Shown: positions 10,201 to 20,782 of the stretch, piece by piece
How positions within the stretch are numbered: position 1 is the first letter of the stretch
Layout: the number at the start of each line of letters is the position of its first letter
NCBI GenBank assembly: GCA_964017065.1
Contig: OZ024783.1
Span: 8,569,367 to 8,633,366 of the forward strand
DNA: 64,000 nt
Direction of reading: 5' to 3'
Source: Haliclona indistincta
Lineage: Eukaryota; Porifera; Demospongiae; Haplosclerida; Chalinidae
Translations under genes and position numbers: made by a program
The notes under the pieces: model-generated
The model's database searches: none
What the model saw: only the letters and a program-made list of their open reading frames with translations
Told to the model about the DNA's origin: nothing

Positions 10201-10639
10201 CAGGAACATCGATACCGATATGAGTCAGAGAAGATCCCTAAAGCTTTGCACTTTGCATGATACAGTGTACGTAGCTATAGATTTCTGACAATGATTCAAG
10301 TCACTTTATTGCTCATATTTTGTGTTACAAAGACTGCTTGTAAGCTACAAACTGCTTTTTTATTTTTCTTGCATATACGTGCACGTTTGGAACATTAATG
10401 TTTTTGTCAATTACTCATTAAATTTTGTACACTCATTAAATACACTAGTAGTGAATTTGTTTATGTTACAAATCAATTTCATTATACAATTTTTAGTCAT
10501 AACATCAGTACCCACAAATTTATACACAAAGTATAAGTACAATATCACGGAGCATCTGTATGAGGTGTGTGAATTTTCTCAGACTCACATTGGTATTGAT
10601 GTTCCTTTTGCGCCTATATACTCTCTATAATACTCTCCC
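10201..10639. other. Intergenic downstream of F2
   Basis: AT-rich. The end (about 10565-10625) resembles the 3' flank of F8 at about 27395-27450 (TTGGTATTGATGTTCCT versus TTGGCATTGATGTTCCT), so it belongs to the antisense remnant that follows. Confidence 0.45.
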
Positions 10640-10775
10640 CATCATTTTTTGTGATTTATTTTTTTGAAGAGACCACCAAGGAAAGAGCACATTGCTGTAC
10701 ATTGTTATGTTCATAGCCACAGTGAGCATTGCACGACGCTTGCTGCTTCCACTTCTGTTAAAGTGTTAGGCCAGA
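10640..10775 (-). pseudogene. Antisense F-family remnant (F8-like 3' end)
   Basis: Read on the minus strand it gives a fragment like 'SSKRRAMLTVAMNI' fused to 'MYSNVLFPWWSL', that is, the TM4 start and the TM5/LFPWWS end of the family with the middle deleted. The closest match in the window is F8, also on the minus strand. It is a decayed copy with no complete frame. Confidence 0.7.
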
Positions 10776-11324
10776 GTTTATGCTGTGGCCATTTGTTCAC
10801 CTTCTTCGCTCACAAAGGTGATAAAACATGATTTCTCACTTTTTTATTTACAGTACTAGTAACCACTAATACAGCATGAGTATGGTCAAACAAGAAATAG
10901 AATTGCAATCCCATATGAGAGCAGATTTGAGAAAAAGGGTCACTTCACTCCTACAATTTTTGAACGCACGCTTGTTTTCAAATAGCTGCTACTCAGTCAA
11001 ACATTACTGAAACTCACTGAAACAATTTGATCATTCTGCTTGCTGTTTAAGAGCAATGGTACTAAAATAATTTGGATGAATGGCAGCAAGTTGAAAACAT
11101 GCAAATTGCAGGAGCAAAGTGGCACTTGTCTTAAATCCGCTCACATCATGTATTTGAACATAACTGCATATCATGTGAAAGCAAACATTGATGCATTTGC
11201 ATCCACATCATGTATAACATTATTCACTTCAATGTTACCAAAAACACACCTCAAAAAACCTGTTTGATCGATAAATAAACAAACAGTAATAATTATGTAA
11301 AAATCAGAATTAAATTTTAGTTGT

Positions 11325-11650
11325 ATCAGAGCATATTACGCGACCTCCAGCCAATCGGATTGCTTGCTTGCTTGCAATGTGTCACCTGCCAGTACATAAT
11401 CACACTTCTCGTGCACTAAGTTCTTCATGCACACTTTGAGGTGTGCTGGTAAGGCACAAGAATGCGGAGGTTGTATGGTAAGCACTGTAGCAGTGTAATA
11501 TGTGATTCAAAGCACTCGGGTCTCAAATGCAGATAGTGCACTTGCCTTCAGCTCGTGCATTATCACGTGATTCAGCCGTTTTTGATCATGCCCTCGTGCT
11601 TTTCTAACCGAGTAATGCACTGTCATGTGTGATAACTATTGCTTATGGTG
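11325..11650. repeat. Dispersed repeat R, short copy
   Basis: The left part (CGACCTCCAGCCAATC, ATGTGTCACCTGCC, AAGTTCTT, ATGCACACTTTGAGG) matches 59720-59835. The right part (TAATGCACTG ... GTGTGAT) resembles 61120-61145. Here the two parts are ~200 bp apart; at 59.7-61.15 kb they enclose over 1 kb of coding-like sequence. Confidence 0.55.
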
Positions 11651-12317
11651 ATCTGGAGGCATTAAGCACACAGAAAGAACCCCCCAATTTTTGTGAATGT
11701 TGAAGTGATGTAACAGTGCTGTGAACGGAGTAACGGACTTGTTTATGCCTATGTCTGTAAATGGCTATGCTCACATGTAATTTGTGTGTTTGACAACAGT
11801 AGAGGTGCTGAGCAAAGCTACAGATGGTACAGAAGCATGAGATGCTTGACACTCACGCATGTGGTAAACTCACATTAAAAACAGTCACACTACGCTCAAG
11901 GTGTATCTCAAAACTCTGCGAAATCAGAAATTAATTTTCCATGAATGATAGTACATTATGAAGACATCACCATGACCGACCAATGTACGATAGCTTTAAA
12001 TCAAGAAATCTCCATTTCTTGGCTCTCCTTACGTCACCATGCTGTAAATAGCTTCATTGCTATTATATTCATACCTTGATGGTGAAACAAACTATTATGA
12101 GAAATAGTACTTTTCATCTCTGATATGATTTCAGATTCCATTCCAGTCATGTCACTGCATAGTTGATGTAGTTTCACTCAAAACAAAGCCCACAGCTATC
12201 CTTAAAACACAGGATTATCAACAAGAATCAGCTAAGTTCAAGCCCGTAGCATAAAAAAGGAAAGTGAGCTATTACTGTGGATGACAACTGTGTTAAATAG
12301 CAGAGTTTATCAAGATC

Positions 12318-12326
12318 TATAAAAGA
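12318..12326 (+). promoter_or_regulatory. TATA-like element before F3
   Basis: CTATAAAAG lies about 25 bases upstream of the original ATG at 12347. It is a consensus-like TATA box, but very close to the start codon, so the 5' UTR would be very short. Confidence 0.3.
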
Positions 12327-12346
12327 CGTTTCTCTGACACAGCAAA

Positions 12347-13219
12347 ATGGAAACAACAGGGCAGGTCTACAGCTACTACTTCACAAGAGAATAGAGTCCA
12401 CAAATTGTTCTTATGATTCTGTGGGCATTAGCGCTACTACTTATTCCAGTACAACTGATGCTCAATTGGAGCCACAAAGTACAGCGCCATTGCATCACAC
12501 AATTCTTGATTGAGAATGTCTTTAGCATTATGTTGAACAAACACATTGATAGAGACGGTAAAGAGGTCTGCACCATATTGAACTACAGAGTTCCAGATAG
12601 ATACAAGGTCCTGATGTTGGCTATGGTGCTCACTCTCATGGGAGTTGCGTGGGTGCTGTTCTGGGATATTTTTATCTTCCAAGAAACACACAGTTGTAGC
12701 ACTGATCCAGACTTGGCTTGTTTTCCTGCATATCCTAACATGACCACTCCACGCTTGGACTGCTCTGATACAAGCTATTTAGAAATCAACAACATCACTT
12801 CCGTCATCTGCTACAGGTTTGTGTACAGATTAGGCCTTGCTACTGGAGCTGCTTTTGGTGTGGTAACAACTATTACTATGATCATTGCTACTATCCCCTC
12901 GCTCCTTCTCAAAGTTTCCAACGGAAGTGGATGGAAAAAGCATCGTGCAGTGCTCACTGTAGCTATACAGATCATTACTGTAGCGATAGCAGTGGGTGCC
13001 GCCATAGCAATATATGTGGTTGATAGGAGCACGTCCTCTGTTGAAATACAAGCAATCAGAATCGTGAGAGACTCGTCAGTCACGTATATAGTGATATACA
13101 GTACTGTGCTGTTTCCATGGTGGTCCTTCAAGAAAATGAAAGACAATGAAAATGAAGAAGATTATTACATCGAAGAACAAGATAAAACAAGAAGAATAGG
13201 AATCTTAACAACATTATGA
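12347..13219 (+). CDS. F3: F-family membrane protein with an in-frame TAG at codon 16
   Basis: The ancestral start is ATG 12347. The first 15 codons match F2 (TYSYYFTRE in F2, VYSYYFTRE here), then codon 16 is TAG (12392-12394). The same frame stays open to the end with no other lesion. Translation could restart at ATG 12413, giving 268 residues but losing the external N-terminus and the first residues of TM1. The rest is canonical: juxtamembrane block, external loop with CSTDPDLACFP and LDCSDTSY, NNITSVICYRF, TM3-TM5, LFPWWSFKKM and an acidic tail. This is a young nonsense allele or a copy with an altered N-terminus. Confidence 0.8.
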
Positions 13220-14348
13220 ATCAGAAAAGAGTCAACACATTGACTACTAGTATTTGCTGCTTTAGAGACAAGTTGACACATTGACTACAAGTCCCAGTAG
13301 CCTTCTTAGCTGTAATTATTATCATTATGCATTATTATGCAGAATGACATAGATTTGACTACGAAACACATGCACCAACTCGACTGGTTGATTGGTACAA
13401 TGCTTCAATAAAAAGAGACTGGAGAGATCTATGGTATATGTGAGCTAAATAGCAAGACTAAAGATGAGGGGTATAGATCATTCAAATAATAAATGTATTT
13501 TTAGTTTAAAGCCAGTTATAGATGTGTTAAACTTAGAGCTAAACCATGCTTGAAGCTGTCACAACTATAAACAACATCCATAGCCACAACTAGTGCTGCA
13601 GTTATTCATAATCATTGTCATTATTAATCTACCAATCCTTCCTTGTAGCTACTGATGTGCTGCTTTAACGCCTTCACATTATCATAATTACTTCTGGTAT
13701 CAATAACACCTACCATGTGTCATGATTGCTCATTGTAGCTAAAGAGAATTGGTCAAAATAGTGCCAAATCTGTGAGTAACCTAACCAAAAGTAGCGCATG
13801 CCACACCAAGCATGTTTTTGAAACAACATGCCTACTTTTGTTTCCATGCGCACCTTGGATCAATTCAAATCGAAACCAACTCTAGAAATTGATAGGATTC
13901 GGTATCCATTCACAGCCATTCAGGTGTGAACACAATCAAACTGGAATACAATGCACATTTATTGTACCATAGCAGTCTCAAAAGATTGATCAAAAGCATC
14001 GCCAGGGTAATATATTGGTGGATACTCGACTCCACACAGTAAACAGTATTGACTGTGGGAGTAACTTTGGTTCGCCCGTACCGTAGGTAGGGCAGGTGTA
14101 AGTTAGTCACCTATAATACAGTGGTATAGTGCAATGGTACTATACCATCATTCACAAGAACTACATACACTGTGGTAAAAGAAAGGTTAGCTGCATTAAG
14201 TATGAATATTATTAATAACTTCCTGTTTTCATTGAAACTTTACCAATGAATAATTTTCTTTTAAAAGGGGAGGAATAACAACACCCCTTTTAGTTGAACC
14301 TGGTAGAATTATTGAACAATCCTTGTGGATAGCAAGAAAAGCCTCACA
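13220..14348. other. Intergenic F3-F4, no gene seen
   Basis: A short palindrome around 14122-14147 (GGTATAGTGCAATGGTACTATACC-like) and nothing else that I can support. Confidence 0.45.
13407..13412 (+). promoter_or_regulatory. Candidate poly(A) signal for F3
   Basis: AATAAA, 188 bases after the F3 stop. Confidence 0.4.
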
Positions 14349-15389
14349 ATGGAGGCATCTCTACATGGCTATTACACCATTTTGCAGACTCTCCCAGTAG
14401 GTATTTTTATTGTGCTTATATTTGTTTTGGCTGTAATCAATGAATGCTGCAAATGTCTAAAACAACCTATTCAACTCACAAGACAACTTTTTCAAAGATT
14501 CTTTGAATGGCTGGCAGAGAAAGCTTTTAGTTTTTGTCTGAAGAAGCATACAGACAAGGAAGGAAAGAAGTCGTATAGAATATTGAACTATGAAATTCCA
14601 GATAAATATGTGCACTTGGTATTAGCCATCACAACATACTTACTGATTGCAGCTGGTGCCATAAATTTTTGGGACGAGTTTTTGTTAGAAAAATCACTTA
14701 TTTGCAACATCGATCCACAGTTTGCTTGTTTTCAGTCATTTCCTAATTGGACCTCTTCACGCTTGAACTGCTCTGACACAGACTATTTGAGAGACAACAA
14801 CATCACCTCCATCATCTGCTACAGGTTTGTGTACAGACTAGGCCCAGCCATTGGATCAGCACTTGGTACAGTAACAACTGATGCTCTCGGCATTTGCATC
14901 ATTAACTTGATCTTTCTCAAACTTTCAGATGAAAGTGTATGTAAATCATGCAGCAAACATCATATATGGATTACTATAGCAATACAGATCACCGTGGAAG
15001 TAATAATAATGGGAATAGCAGCTGGTCTATCATATTTCCAATATTACACAGCATCTTCAAGAGAAGAACTAGCTATTACAATTGGAACAAACATACTCAC
15101 AGTATCGGCAATATTAGTCGGCACAATTGGAACAATCTTTCTACCTTGGTATTCTACTATGAAACAATTAATTGTTCAAATCAACAACATATTTTATTAT
15201 AATATTATTAACAAGAGAAAGAAGGAAAGGAAGAAGCGGCCTAAGAAGAAGAAACGAAAACAAGTGAACAATCAAGAGAATAAAAAACATGAAGAACAGA
15301 AAGTTCCTCAACAAGAGCACAAGAATGACGTACGTATTCCCATGTCTGATTCCCTTTCGTCACAACAAAGTTCAGGGACAAACGATTAG
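14349..15389 (+). CDS. F4: F-family five-TM membrane protein with a long basic tail, intact
   Basis: ATG 14349 (MEASLHGYY) is chosen because the open frame upstream has no earlier ATG and the other copies begin with a similar short Tyr-rich N-terminus. The result is 346 residues. TM1 is near 14-36, then the FSFCLKKHTDKEGKKSYRILNYEIP block, TM2, an external loop (CNIDPQFACFQ, LNCSDTDY, NNITSIICYRF) and TM3-TM5. Unlike F2 it ends in a ~75-residue tail extremely rich in Lys/Arg (KRKKERKKRPKKKKRKQ) and then Gln/Ser/Glu. This supports a cytoplasmic C-terminus and gives this copy a distinct intracellular part. No lesion seen. Confidence 0.85.
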   Translation: MEASLHGYYTILQTLPVGIFIVLIFVLAVINECCKCLKQPIQLTRQLFQRFFEWLAEKAFSFCLKKHTDKEGKKSYRILNYEIPDKYVHLVLAITTYLLIAAGAINFWDEFLLEKSLICNIDPQFACFQSFPNWTSSRLNCSDTDYLRDNNITSIICYRFVYRLGPAIGSALGTVTTDALGICIINLIFLKLSDESVCKSCSKHHIWITIAIQITVEVIIMGIAAGLSYFQYYTASSREELAITIGTNILTVSAILVGTIGTIFLPWYSTMKQLIVQINNIFYYNIINKRKKERKKRPKKKKRKQVNNQENKKHEEQKVPQQEHKNDVRIPMSDSLSSQQSSGTND

Positions 15390-16013
15390 TAAACTATAAG
15401 TGCATAACCATGTAATCACACCAAGGTGTCAGGTCCTCATTATTATACATGCTTTATTAGTGTGAATGAATGCATTGTGTACATGTTTCCTATAATAGTT
15501 TGGTGAATTTAATACAGCAATCATGAATCTGGTTCGGTTCGTCTCATTCACGCATGCTTGATTAATATTAATATCTAGCACCAATTAAACAAGAATATGC
15601 TGCCTATAAACGTTCAGAGGCTTTTCCAATTTTACTCTCTGCACCAGTCTATAGCGCTTTGCACGTAGGTTGTCAGAAACAAGCCCTGACAGAGTCTAAC
15701 TTGTGGTTTTGATACAGTTTACACAATGTATACATATGTTAAGGGTGCTTGGCACTACTTATTATTCATAAAAGACGGTCTACACTTGTGAAAGTGAACG
15801 TGAACAGCTTGATTGCTAGCAATAAACTTTCTTAGCAGACCTAGAACAGGTGCAAATAAGCAGGATGGGAATTTTTATATTATCATGCAGTCCTCACTAG
15901 CAGAATAACATGATAGTGTCTTTCATAAGTGTGTAGTATGCTTAAGTATACAATGTAGTCATGCTTGATAAGATAACAAAGTGAACAATAATCTGTCGAG
16001 GTGTATGTATTAG
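15390..16013. other. Intergenic F4 to the 16-kb element
   Basis: No gene seen. Confidence 0.45.
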
Positions 16014-16041
16014 TTAAATGACCCTCACGAGGGTCATTTAA
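16014..16041. repeat. Perfect hairpin, 13-bp stem
   Basis: TTAAATGACCCTC and GAGGGTCATTTAA are separated by AC. It stands immediately left of the inverted-repeat element at 16045. The preceding GTATTA resembles the TATTA found before the hairpins at 18269 and 61879. Confidence 0.85.
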
Positions 16042-16098
16042 GTGATTTATATCCCGTTGCTATGTGGTTGCTTAGCTGCGCTCGTTGCCTAGTATCTA

Positions 16099-16139
16099 TG
16101 ACGTCAATGCATGGTGTAGCATAGCAACGAATGACGTCA
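16099..16139 (+). promoter_or_regulatory. Two CRE/ATF-type palindromes upstream of the element ORF
   Basis: TGACGTCA occurs at 16099-16106 and 16132-16139, between the left terminal repeat and the ATG at 16215. These are perfect consensus sites for CREB/ATF bZIP factors. Function is inferred from the motif only. Confidence 0.45.
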
Positions 16140-16214
16140 TACTGTATTAGTACAGCAGCAAGGGTCAACTACAGCCATCCGCGCTCTGTGATCTGCTTTG
16201 TTTTAGACCCGGAA

Positions 16215-16646
16215 ATGGATACGAGGAGCAAGAGAAGACGTGATTTTGACTTAAAGGTTGATGGCTGGTCAGATGATAAAGAAAATGAGCCAGTTGAGAA
16301 GAGAAAAAGGTTAAGTCTCAACAAGAAGAAGCCTGCGGAGCGGTACTGTCTTTCGCTGGGCGGGTTACGTCAATATGAGAAGGTGACAACAACTCAACAG
16401 CAAGCTGTTTGTCGTGTGCTATCTGTGAATACAAATTCTACTTATGACAACGAAGTTTCACGCATGAGCTTACCTTCAACTTCTTCAGCAGTACCAAGCT
16501 CACATTCAACTTCAGCTTCACAAGTTGTACCAAGCACACCTACAACAGCTGCAGCTCTACCGCAAATGAATTTTAGTTCTTGCTCGGTTCACATTTATCA
16601 AGGCACTCCCCTTCGTGCAAGAATTGAGCTGATGGCAGCCATTTGA
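16215..16646 (+). CDS. 143-residue basic/Ser-Thr-rich protein inside the 16-kb element
   Basis: ATG 16215 to TGA 16646. The N-terminus is basic with likely nuclear-localisation clusters (RSKRRRDFD, EKRKRLSLNKKK). A short conserved-looking segment follows (ERYCLSLGGLRQYEKV), then a Ser/Thr/Ala-rich linker and a C-terminus ending in PLRARIELMAAI. I do not recognise a domain. Its position centred between terminal inverted repeats and behind two CRE sites suggests an element-encoded gene with its own promoter. It could equally be a non-coding cargo. Protein-level conservation in other copies would decide. Confidence 0.45.
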   Translation: MDTRSKRRRDFDLKVDGWSDDKENEPVEKRKRLSLNKKKPAERYCLSLGGLRQYEKVTTTQQQAVCRVLSVNTNSTYDNEVSRMSLPSTSSAVPSSHSTSASQVVPSTPTTAAALPQMNFSSCSVHIYQGTPLRARIELMAAI

Positions 16647-16851
16647 CTAACTCTTTGCTTTCTATTATAATCATCATTATTTTATGCAATTTGATCACTT
16701 TTGCTGCAATGAAATATAGCATTATCCTCTTGAAATATAGCATTAAGCACTCTAAATATAGCACCTCCACTTGTGATATTGCATTGATGTAAAGTAGCTT
16801 ATTTAGAACACATCAATATCCTTAGCAACCACATAGCAACGGGATATAAAT

Positions 16852-17533
16852 AGTAGTTATAACAATTGTACTTTGAGATAAGAACTATTAACTTATTCAG
16901 GAATGTACAAGTTGGACATTGTTACACACCACAAATGATCTTCACTGTTTGTACAAGCATGTTATGCATAAGACTGATTGACAGTAGCCAGGCAAGATCA
17001 CAAACAATACATTCCTCAATAAAACTCTATCTGTGGCCTTCAGAATAGACCCAAACTTGGATATATGACTATTAGCGACCAGATAAAGACCGTAACAGAG
17101 AGTTTTTAAAAATAAACTTCCTCTGAGTAGGACAACCACGAGGTAAGCAGCTCGTAAACGCACTTTCAAGCACAATACACGAAAAAGCTCTCTGTTACTG
17201 TCTTCGCCTCGTTGAAGTACGTATATATCCACAATCTGAAGTTCTACTGCCTGAGTGAACGAAAGTTTTATTAGCCTAAGTGTTGTATCTAGCCACGCCC
17301 GCCACGTTTCCGTCTGGCACTTTCAGTGCTCATAGTTTGCAATGTGTACAGCCTTCACCAGTCTTGTAGCATAGGTATTTGGTTTCTTGGAATATCAGCA
17401 GTAGTTTCTGAGATACAGTCACCTAGCAACCAGCCCAAAATACATGCGTGGGCGTGACACTGCACCCTTAAGTGCATGAGTTTGCCAGTTTAGCTAATAC
17501 GATTAGAAGGTCTCTCGCTAATACTTAGACGCA
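16852..17533. other. 5' flank of F5, no gene seen
   Basis: No coding frame and no repeat recognised. Confidence 0.4.
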
Positions 17534-19594
17534 ATGGAGACAGTGTACTACAGCTACTACTTCTATTGGAATGTTTCGCAATTGATCATCCTCACTGTAT
17601 TAAACACCTGTACAGTGGTAATTGGTCTCTTCCACGTGTTCTCAAAAGATTTCAGACAAAGGTTTACTACTAGATTAACACCCATTGTAGAACACGCGTT
17701 CAGTTTTATGCTGAAAAGTTACACAGATAAGGACGGCAAAAAAAGAAAGTCGATATTGAATTACAAAGTTCCAGAGGAATACATGCTTGGACTGATGGTC
17801 ATAGTGCTCAATCTGTTTCAAGTTGCATTTACACAATTTTTGGATAACTTCTTATTCGAAGAAACACATGGTTGCACCGCTGATAAAACTCTTGACTGCT
17901 TTCCCAGTAATGCAGCACTAGATACTCAGCGCTTGGACTGTTCCAACACAAGCTATTTGATGACATTACCTCCGTCATCTGCTACAGGCTTGTGCTCAGT
18001 CTAGGTACAGCTACTGGGTCTGCACTTGGTACAGTGACAACAACTGCTCTGGTCATTTATTTACTCGCTTTGTTGATTCTCAAAGTATCAAATGGAAAAT
18101 GTAACCACATATCATGGTGCCATGTATGGACAACAATTTCAATAAAGATTTTTTTAGCAATAGTAATAATTTTTGTTACTATTGTTTTATCAATTTATCA
18201 ACATGAGACAACTTCTACTAAATTAAAAAGAGCAATATTGATCACGAGGAACTTAATCATAGGTTATTAGGGAGACACGGTAGTGTCTCCCTATGTAGGG
18301 TTGAACGAGAAAACAAGATGGCGGCTACATACAATGTATTAGCGTTCAAACGCTGATATTTCGCCTGGTGATGAATTTTATACGTCCAAAGACACTTAAA
18401 TCTGCTATCTGGCGTTGCCCCATCTTACAGTAGCAAGGAGATTGCTCGAGATTGTTACTAAAGTGACGAACCTGGAAACGTTGAAAATCGAGTTTCGTCA
18501 TCTTCGTTTTCTTCTTTCTTCTTGCTTTCTTGCTTTCTTTCTTTCTTCCACTCGCCTAGCACCTTTACGTGAGCAGTGCCGAGACCAAAACACCCACGAA
18601 CAGTCGTGAAATTCTCCTGGCATGTGCCTTTTGAACTTAGTTTTTAGCGAAACGGCGATATAAATTCCGCGATTTCTCGATCGTGATCCATTGTCAGCTA
18701 ACTGTTAGACGCCATTAGTGATTGCGCAATACGCACGTGACCAAGCTGTGGTTAGCGCACGTGACCAAGCACAAGCTTGAGTATCGCCACGCCGTATAGA
18801 TCACGGAGAACACATATTTGTCTGGAGTCTTCGAAGAACGGTAAGCTAGCAAGCACAGAATCACCATTCTGCCTTGACAGACAATTATAACATCCGTAAA
18901 CAAGTGTGGGCGGGGCTCGTATGCACTGTATTCATGCATGCGTAGGCGAGCTGATATCTACAGCATAACAATTATTTAGCTACAAGTTTAGAATTGTTAA
19001 TAATAAAGAAAAGCCATCAACAACAGGAAAACCAAACCAATGGTGGAAACAAAGATGGCACAGTAATTGCATGATATTGAACTGTACTTCACTGAAAAAA
19101 AAAAGGACACAAACAAGAAAATTAAAAAGATTTCTATCGAAATCAAAAGGATGTAGGGTTGTGAAATCTACCACTGGTCAACAATGTAAACTAACAAGGA
19201 ACAAGCATGGAATGGTAACACGATTGACTTGCTAACAGACCATAGATCCCTACATCAGTGGCTGTACATAAGCTGTCACAAGCTGAATGCACGTCAGGTG
19301 TCAGTCAACAGCAACAAGCTAAGCTGAACTAGCTATAGTCAACTACAGCAGCCACTGATGTAGGGATCTATGGTCTGTTAGCAAGTCAATCGTGTTACCA
19401 TTCCATGCTTGTTCCTTGTTAGTTTACATTGTTGACCAGTGGTAGATTTCACAACCCTACATCCTTTTGATTTCGATAGAAATCTTTTTAATTTTCTGCA
19501 ATATTGTACAGTACTTTATTCTTTCTATGGTACCAGCTCAAAAAGATTGAAGAAGACGAGGATGAAAGGGAACCTTTAATAGTGAATACACTAT
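17534..19594 (+). pseudogene. F5: F-family membrane protein, frameshifted and split by composite element copy A
   Basis: ATG 17534 starts a typical copy (METVYYSYY, FSFMLKSYTDKDGKK, ILNYKVPEEY, TM2, CTADKTLDCFPSN, LDCSNTSYL). At ~17958 a small deletion removes part of the NNIT block. The original frame then ends at 18004, while the correct continuation (DITSVICYR, LGTATGSALG) is in another frame to 18270. That frame stops only because composite element copy A begins at 18267. The last exon-like piece resumes at 19498 (AILYSTLFFLWYQLKKIEED) and ends with TAA at 19592-19594. Two independent lesions make this a clear pseudogene. Confidence 0.88.
18267..19497 (+). mobile_element. Composite element copy A (1.23 kb), inserted in F5
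   Basis: It starts TTAGGG with a perfect terminal hairpin: stem GGGAGACAC/GTGTCTCCC, loop GGTA, then TATGTAGGG. The body follows (AAGATGGCGGCTACATAC, a CTT-rich tract, two copies of GCACGTGACCAAGC at ~18734 and ~18759, GTGTGGGCGGGGCTCGTATG). From ~19110 the long inverted-repeat module runs to the right end (GAAATCTTTTTAATTTTCT). The flanks are F5 coding sequence on both sides. Confidence 0.9.
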
Positions 19595-20782
19595 AAGACT
19601 ATGCGGCACTATTCAATACTACAAGTTTGGACTGTCTGCTACAAGTTATGTTAAGAAACATAACATTACTATTAAATACTATTTTTAACACTTGTTGTGT
19701 AGTTGATGCTTATAATGTTTTTGATTATTCATTGCTATACTTAATTGTAGATTTTGAAAAACAATACAACAAAGGCTCAGTGATACTGTTAGACAATGAA
19801 TGTTAATAATCCTACACTGGGTTCTAACAGTCACTGGGTCTCTAGTAAACCTCGGGTACAAAATAAGTAAGCAACGCATTGCACTTCATTATGGCGTATC
19901 ACATTGAGCACCAGTGCAACAGTCAAAAGTTAGAGTACCGATTGTCAAGCAGCTTTTATTTTTCTGCCAAAGCATCATAAATCACCAGAGCATTTAATGA
20001 GATAGCGAGTCACAAACTCATAAAATAACGGCCAGGTTGTGTATTGGTTTATAATTGCATTCTCAGACTACTAATAATTATATTGAAAGTTGTCAACAAC
20101 AAGATCCTTGTACTTGGCTGTCAATCGAGCACTGTTGCCAATAGATGAGAGAAAATTATCCTGAACCCATTTACATTGCTTTTCTCTCGGCTCTACCTGC
20201 CCCTTGACATTTTATCCAATGTCTCTCCGTTATTCTTTAACAATATATAATTATTATTTCTGAATTATCTCCACCTACATTATTATTGATACTAATTCTT
20301 TTGGATAAAAAGTAATTATTACAGAAAAAATAATATAAACCTGAATAAAACAGATCAATTCCTTTTACACTGATTGCACAAAAATCTGCTTTTAGTGAAA
20401 TTTAAGTAATCAGCACAAGTTTTAATGGATTTCTCTAATTATGCCTTGACGTAAAACCACCTACATAACTTCACGAAACATACTCGTGATGCGTGAGGTA
20501 AAAGGTGAGAACACTATATGTTTGACAACTTGGCTAGGAAGTTAAGATTGCTCAAAACTGCTGGTAATGTTAGCCTAATTCACTACTGAAATATTTTGGA
20601 TATACTAGAGAGCTTACAAGATTGTAAGTAAAATTCCAATCCAACACAAAAAAGGTCAGTACTTATTATGTAAAATAATAGTTTATTCTTGCTCACCAAA
20701 ATAATTTGCTATTTCCAATGATAACAAAAATGCATGCATGCATAAAATTAAGATTTTAAATGGAAAAAATCTTAGTTATCTA
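19595..20782. other. Intergenic F5-copy E, no gene seen
   Basis: 1.2 kb of AT-rich sequence without a credible frame, RNA gene or repeat that I can identify. Confidence 0.5.

Larger units (their letters stand above)
10776..12346. other. Intergenic, one dispersed repeat, no gene seen
   Basis: 1.57 kb between the antisense remnant and F3. Apart from the repeat at 11325-11650 nothing codes convincingly; a 75-codon frame near 11040 has no recognisable features. Confidence 0.5.
16045..16851 (+). mobile_element. 807-bp DNA element with 31-bp terminal inverted repeats
   Basis: The left end (ATTTATATCCCGTTGCTATG, continuing TGGTTGCTTAG) and the right end (16821-16851) are inverted repeats with one mismatch. 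It contains a single ORF (16215-16646), not a recognisable transposase, so it is non-autonomous or a captured or domesticated unit. No clear target duplication could be read (AGTG versus AGTA). Confidence 0.7.

Noticed and set aside
11040..11267. 75-codon frame between the antisense remnant and F3
   Set aside because: No similarity, no conserved neighbour, composition like the surrounding intergenic DNA.
14122..14147. Possible tRNA or small RNA hairpin
   Set aside because: Only a simple palindrome; no cloverleaf or internal promoter boxes seen. I found no tRNA or rRNA gene that I could support in the window.
18267..19497. Composite elements as introns of F5 and F12
   Set aside because: Element ends (TTAGGG..., ...TTTCTTG) have no GT/AG at the boundaries, and intact paralogues have no intron there.
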